6,768 nt of DNA, taken from positions 1 to 6,768 of the forward strand of contig JABUTP010000011.1 in assembly GCA_021443625.1 (NCBI GenBank). Reading direction: 5' to 3'. Under the pieces are notes generated by a model that was not told the DNA's origin, did no database searches, and was given only the letters and a program-made list of their open reading frames with translations. Of the stretch, positions 5,660 through 6,768 are shown one piece after another (positions within the stretch are counted from its first letter, which is position 1; every line of letters starts with the position of its first letter). The translations under genes were made by a program, and so were the position numbers. Source of the DNA: Bacteroidales bacterium. GTDB taxonomy: Bacteria; Bacteroidota; Bacteroidia; Bacteroidales; UBA932.

Positions 5660-6768
5660 TTAGAATACAACTTCAAGATTCTCAAGTTCCGTAGCCACCT
5701 GCTTGAGGAAGCGGGTTGCCTCGCCGCCGTCGATGGAGCGGTGGTCATAGGTGAGGCTGAGGCCGATGTGGGGCACGAATGCCACAACTCCGCCACCGAT
5801 GTCCTTGGGTCTGGGGAGAATTGTACAAACTCCAAGGATGGCACTCTGGGGAACGTTGATGATGGGGGTGAATATCTCAACTCCGTAGTTGCCGAGGTTG
5901 GAAACGGTGAATGTGGCAGCCTCGGGACTGAGCAGGTCGGGATTTACAGAACCCTTCTTGCAGGCGTCGGCAGCATCTTTGAGACGCTTGGAAAGACCGC
6001 AGATGGAGAGGTCGTCGGCATCCTTGATGGCGGGTACCATAAGGCCGCGCTCTGTGTCAACTGCGAGTCCGAGGTGAACTTTGTTGAAATATTTGATGCT
6101 GTCGCCGAGGAAATGGGTGTTGACGGCGGGGAATTTCTTGAGGGCCTTGATGACGGCCATGCAGACGAAATCGTTGAGGGTGATGTTGGCGTCAATCTTG
6201 CCCTCCTCGAGGAGTTTCTTGGCCTGTTTGCGCAATGACTGGATGCGGCGGGCATCTGCGCTGAGGTGGTGGGTAAGCTGGGCCGAGTTCTGCAGACTTG
6301 CATACATCGACTTGGCGATGACCTTGCGGATGTTGCTGAGTTTGCGAACCTCAAAGTCGGCACCGACTTCGAGAACGTCCTTGGCAGCGCCTGCGGGTTT
6401 GGCGGGCTGCTGGGGAGCAGCGGCACAAGGGGCTGCGGCGCAAGGTGCGCCCAAATCGGCGGCACGGACAGTGCCTGCAAGACCCGAACCGGCAGCCGGA
6501 GCAGCCACGCCGGTCTCGGAAACAATCTTGGCTGCGAGCGGAGTCATCCTGGCACCGGCCTCATAAGCGGCGATGACGTCTCTCTCTATGATGCGGCCTT
6601 CGGCCCCCGTAGGGGTAACGCAAGCCATATTGACATTAAGCTCTGCTGCCTTGGCCTTGGCGCGGGGGCTCATGGGAGCGGTCTCGCCTGCTGCAACGGC
6701 AGTTGTGGGATGGGCGGTAATCTGCGGGGCAGCCACACTTGCGGGTTGTGCCGCCGGTTTTGCAGCGG
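5660..6768 (-). CDS. 2-oxo acid dehydrogenase E2 component (dihydrolipoamide acyltransferase), 5' end cut by window edge
   Basis: E2 forms the core of the complex and transfers the acyl group from lipoate to CoA. The frame stays open to the right edge, giving 368 visible residues (numbered from the codon at 6764-6766), so the GTG at 6734-6736 is internal and not a start. The visible order is: an Ala/Pro linker (1-30); a peripheral subunit-binding domain (about 32-66, SPRAKAKA then GAEGRI and D63); a second similar unit (about 74-105, TPLAAKIV then GSGLAGTV and D104); an Ala/Pro/Cys linker (106-127); and the catalytic acyltransferase domain (about 138-368). The catalytic domain has SNLGNYG, FTPIIN and the active-site DHRSIDG (H342, D346). 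At least one lipoyl domain is expected further upstream, outside the window. The stop at 5660-5662 lies 14 bp before the E3 start. Acyltransferase identity is certain; which acyl group it carries is not readable from sequence. Confidence 0.95.
   Translation of the reverse strand, partial: AAKPAAQPASVAAPQITAHPTTAVAAGETAPMSPRAKAKAAELNVNMACVTPTGAEGRIIERDVIAAYEAGARMTPLAAKIVSETGVAAPAAGSGLAGTVRAADLGAPCAAAPCAAAPQQPAKPAGAAKDVLEVGADFEVRKLSNIRKVIAKSMYASLQNSAQLTHHLSADARRIQSLRKQAKKLLEEGKIDANITLNDFVCMAVIKALKKFPAVNTHFLGDSIKYFNKVHLGLAVDTERGLMVPAIKDADDLSICGLSKRLKDAADACKKGSVNPDLLSPEAATFTVSNLGNYGVEIFTPIINVPQSAILGVCTILPRPKDIGGGVVAFVPHIGLSLTYDHRSIDGGEATRFLKQVATELENLEVVF
6422..6451 (-). repeat. Imperfect 15-bp tandem duplication in the E2 linker (APCAA x2)
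   Basis: Two adjacent 15-base units (6422-6436 and 6437-6451) share the pattern GGC-CAAGG-GC with a few substitutions. They encode the repeated pentapeptide APCAA in the flexible linker between the second subunit-binding-like domain and the catalytic domain of E2. Ala/Pro-rich repeats are normal in E2 linkers; the cysteines (residues 109 and 114 of the visible part) are not. Confidence 0.5.

Noticed and set aside
4275..5663. A 462-codon open frame on the plus strand lying over the whole E3 gene
   Set aside because: It is exactly antisense to a gene with every dihydrolipoamide dehydrogenase motif. Its translation shows no recognisable domain. GC-rich codon bias suppresses antisense stops.
6734..6736. 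GTG as a possible start of the E2 gene
   Set aside because: The frame remains open to the window edge with the same Ala/Pro linker composition, and an E2 starting here would lack its lipoyl domain.

Overview
The window is a single, tightly packed minus-strand gene cluster read from right to left. It holds most of a 2-oxo acid dehydrogenase complex followed by two genes not normally tied to it. In transcription order these are: an E2 acyltransferase (5660-6768, N-terminus off the right edge); an E3 dihydrolipoamide dehydrogenase (4284-5645); an unusually long fused alpha-beta E1 decarboxylase/dehydrogenase (1786-4260); a divergent PHP-domain protein (596-1786); and the N-terminal part of a class II aldolase (1-594, C-terminus off the left edge). 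Intergenic gaps are 14 bp, 23 bp, a 1-nt overlap (TAATG) and 1 bp, so there is no room for internal promoters or terminators. No stretch longer than 23 bp lacks a gene. I see no RNA gene, mobile element or CRISPR array.

The organism looks like a member of Bacteroidota, perhaps a gut Bacteroidales of moderate-to-high GC such as a Rikenellaceae/Alistipes-like lineage. The evidence is indirect. None of the starts has a clear Shine-Dalgarno sequence; instead the starts follow short A/T-rich leaders, which is typical of that phylum. Coding sequence is GC-rich and the short gaps are AT-rich. The family guess is low confidence.

The three enzymes E1, E2 and E3 would together convert a 2-oxo acid (or acetoin) plus CoA and NAD+ to acyl-CoA, CO2 (or acetaldehyde) and NADH. 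The substrate cannot be fixed from sequence. The gene order E2-E3-E1 differs from the common E1-E2-E3 order. The E2 carries what look like two consecutive E3-binding (peripheral subunit-binding) domains. The E1 has a roughly 12-residue insertion inside its thiamine-diphosphate motif compared with human PDH E1 alpha.

The most interesting spot is the junction into the PHP gene. A perfect 12-bp inverted repeat (1717-1728 / 1746-1757) forms an mRNA hairpin that buries one of the two candidate start codons and also encodes the first metal-binding motif. The PHP protein has lost or changed several canonical metal ligands. It sits 1 bp upstream of the class II aldolase, which suggests a joint but unknown function.
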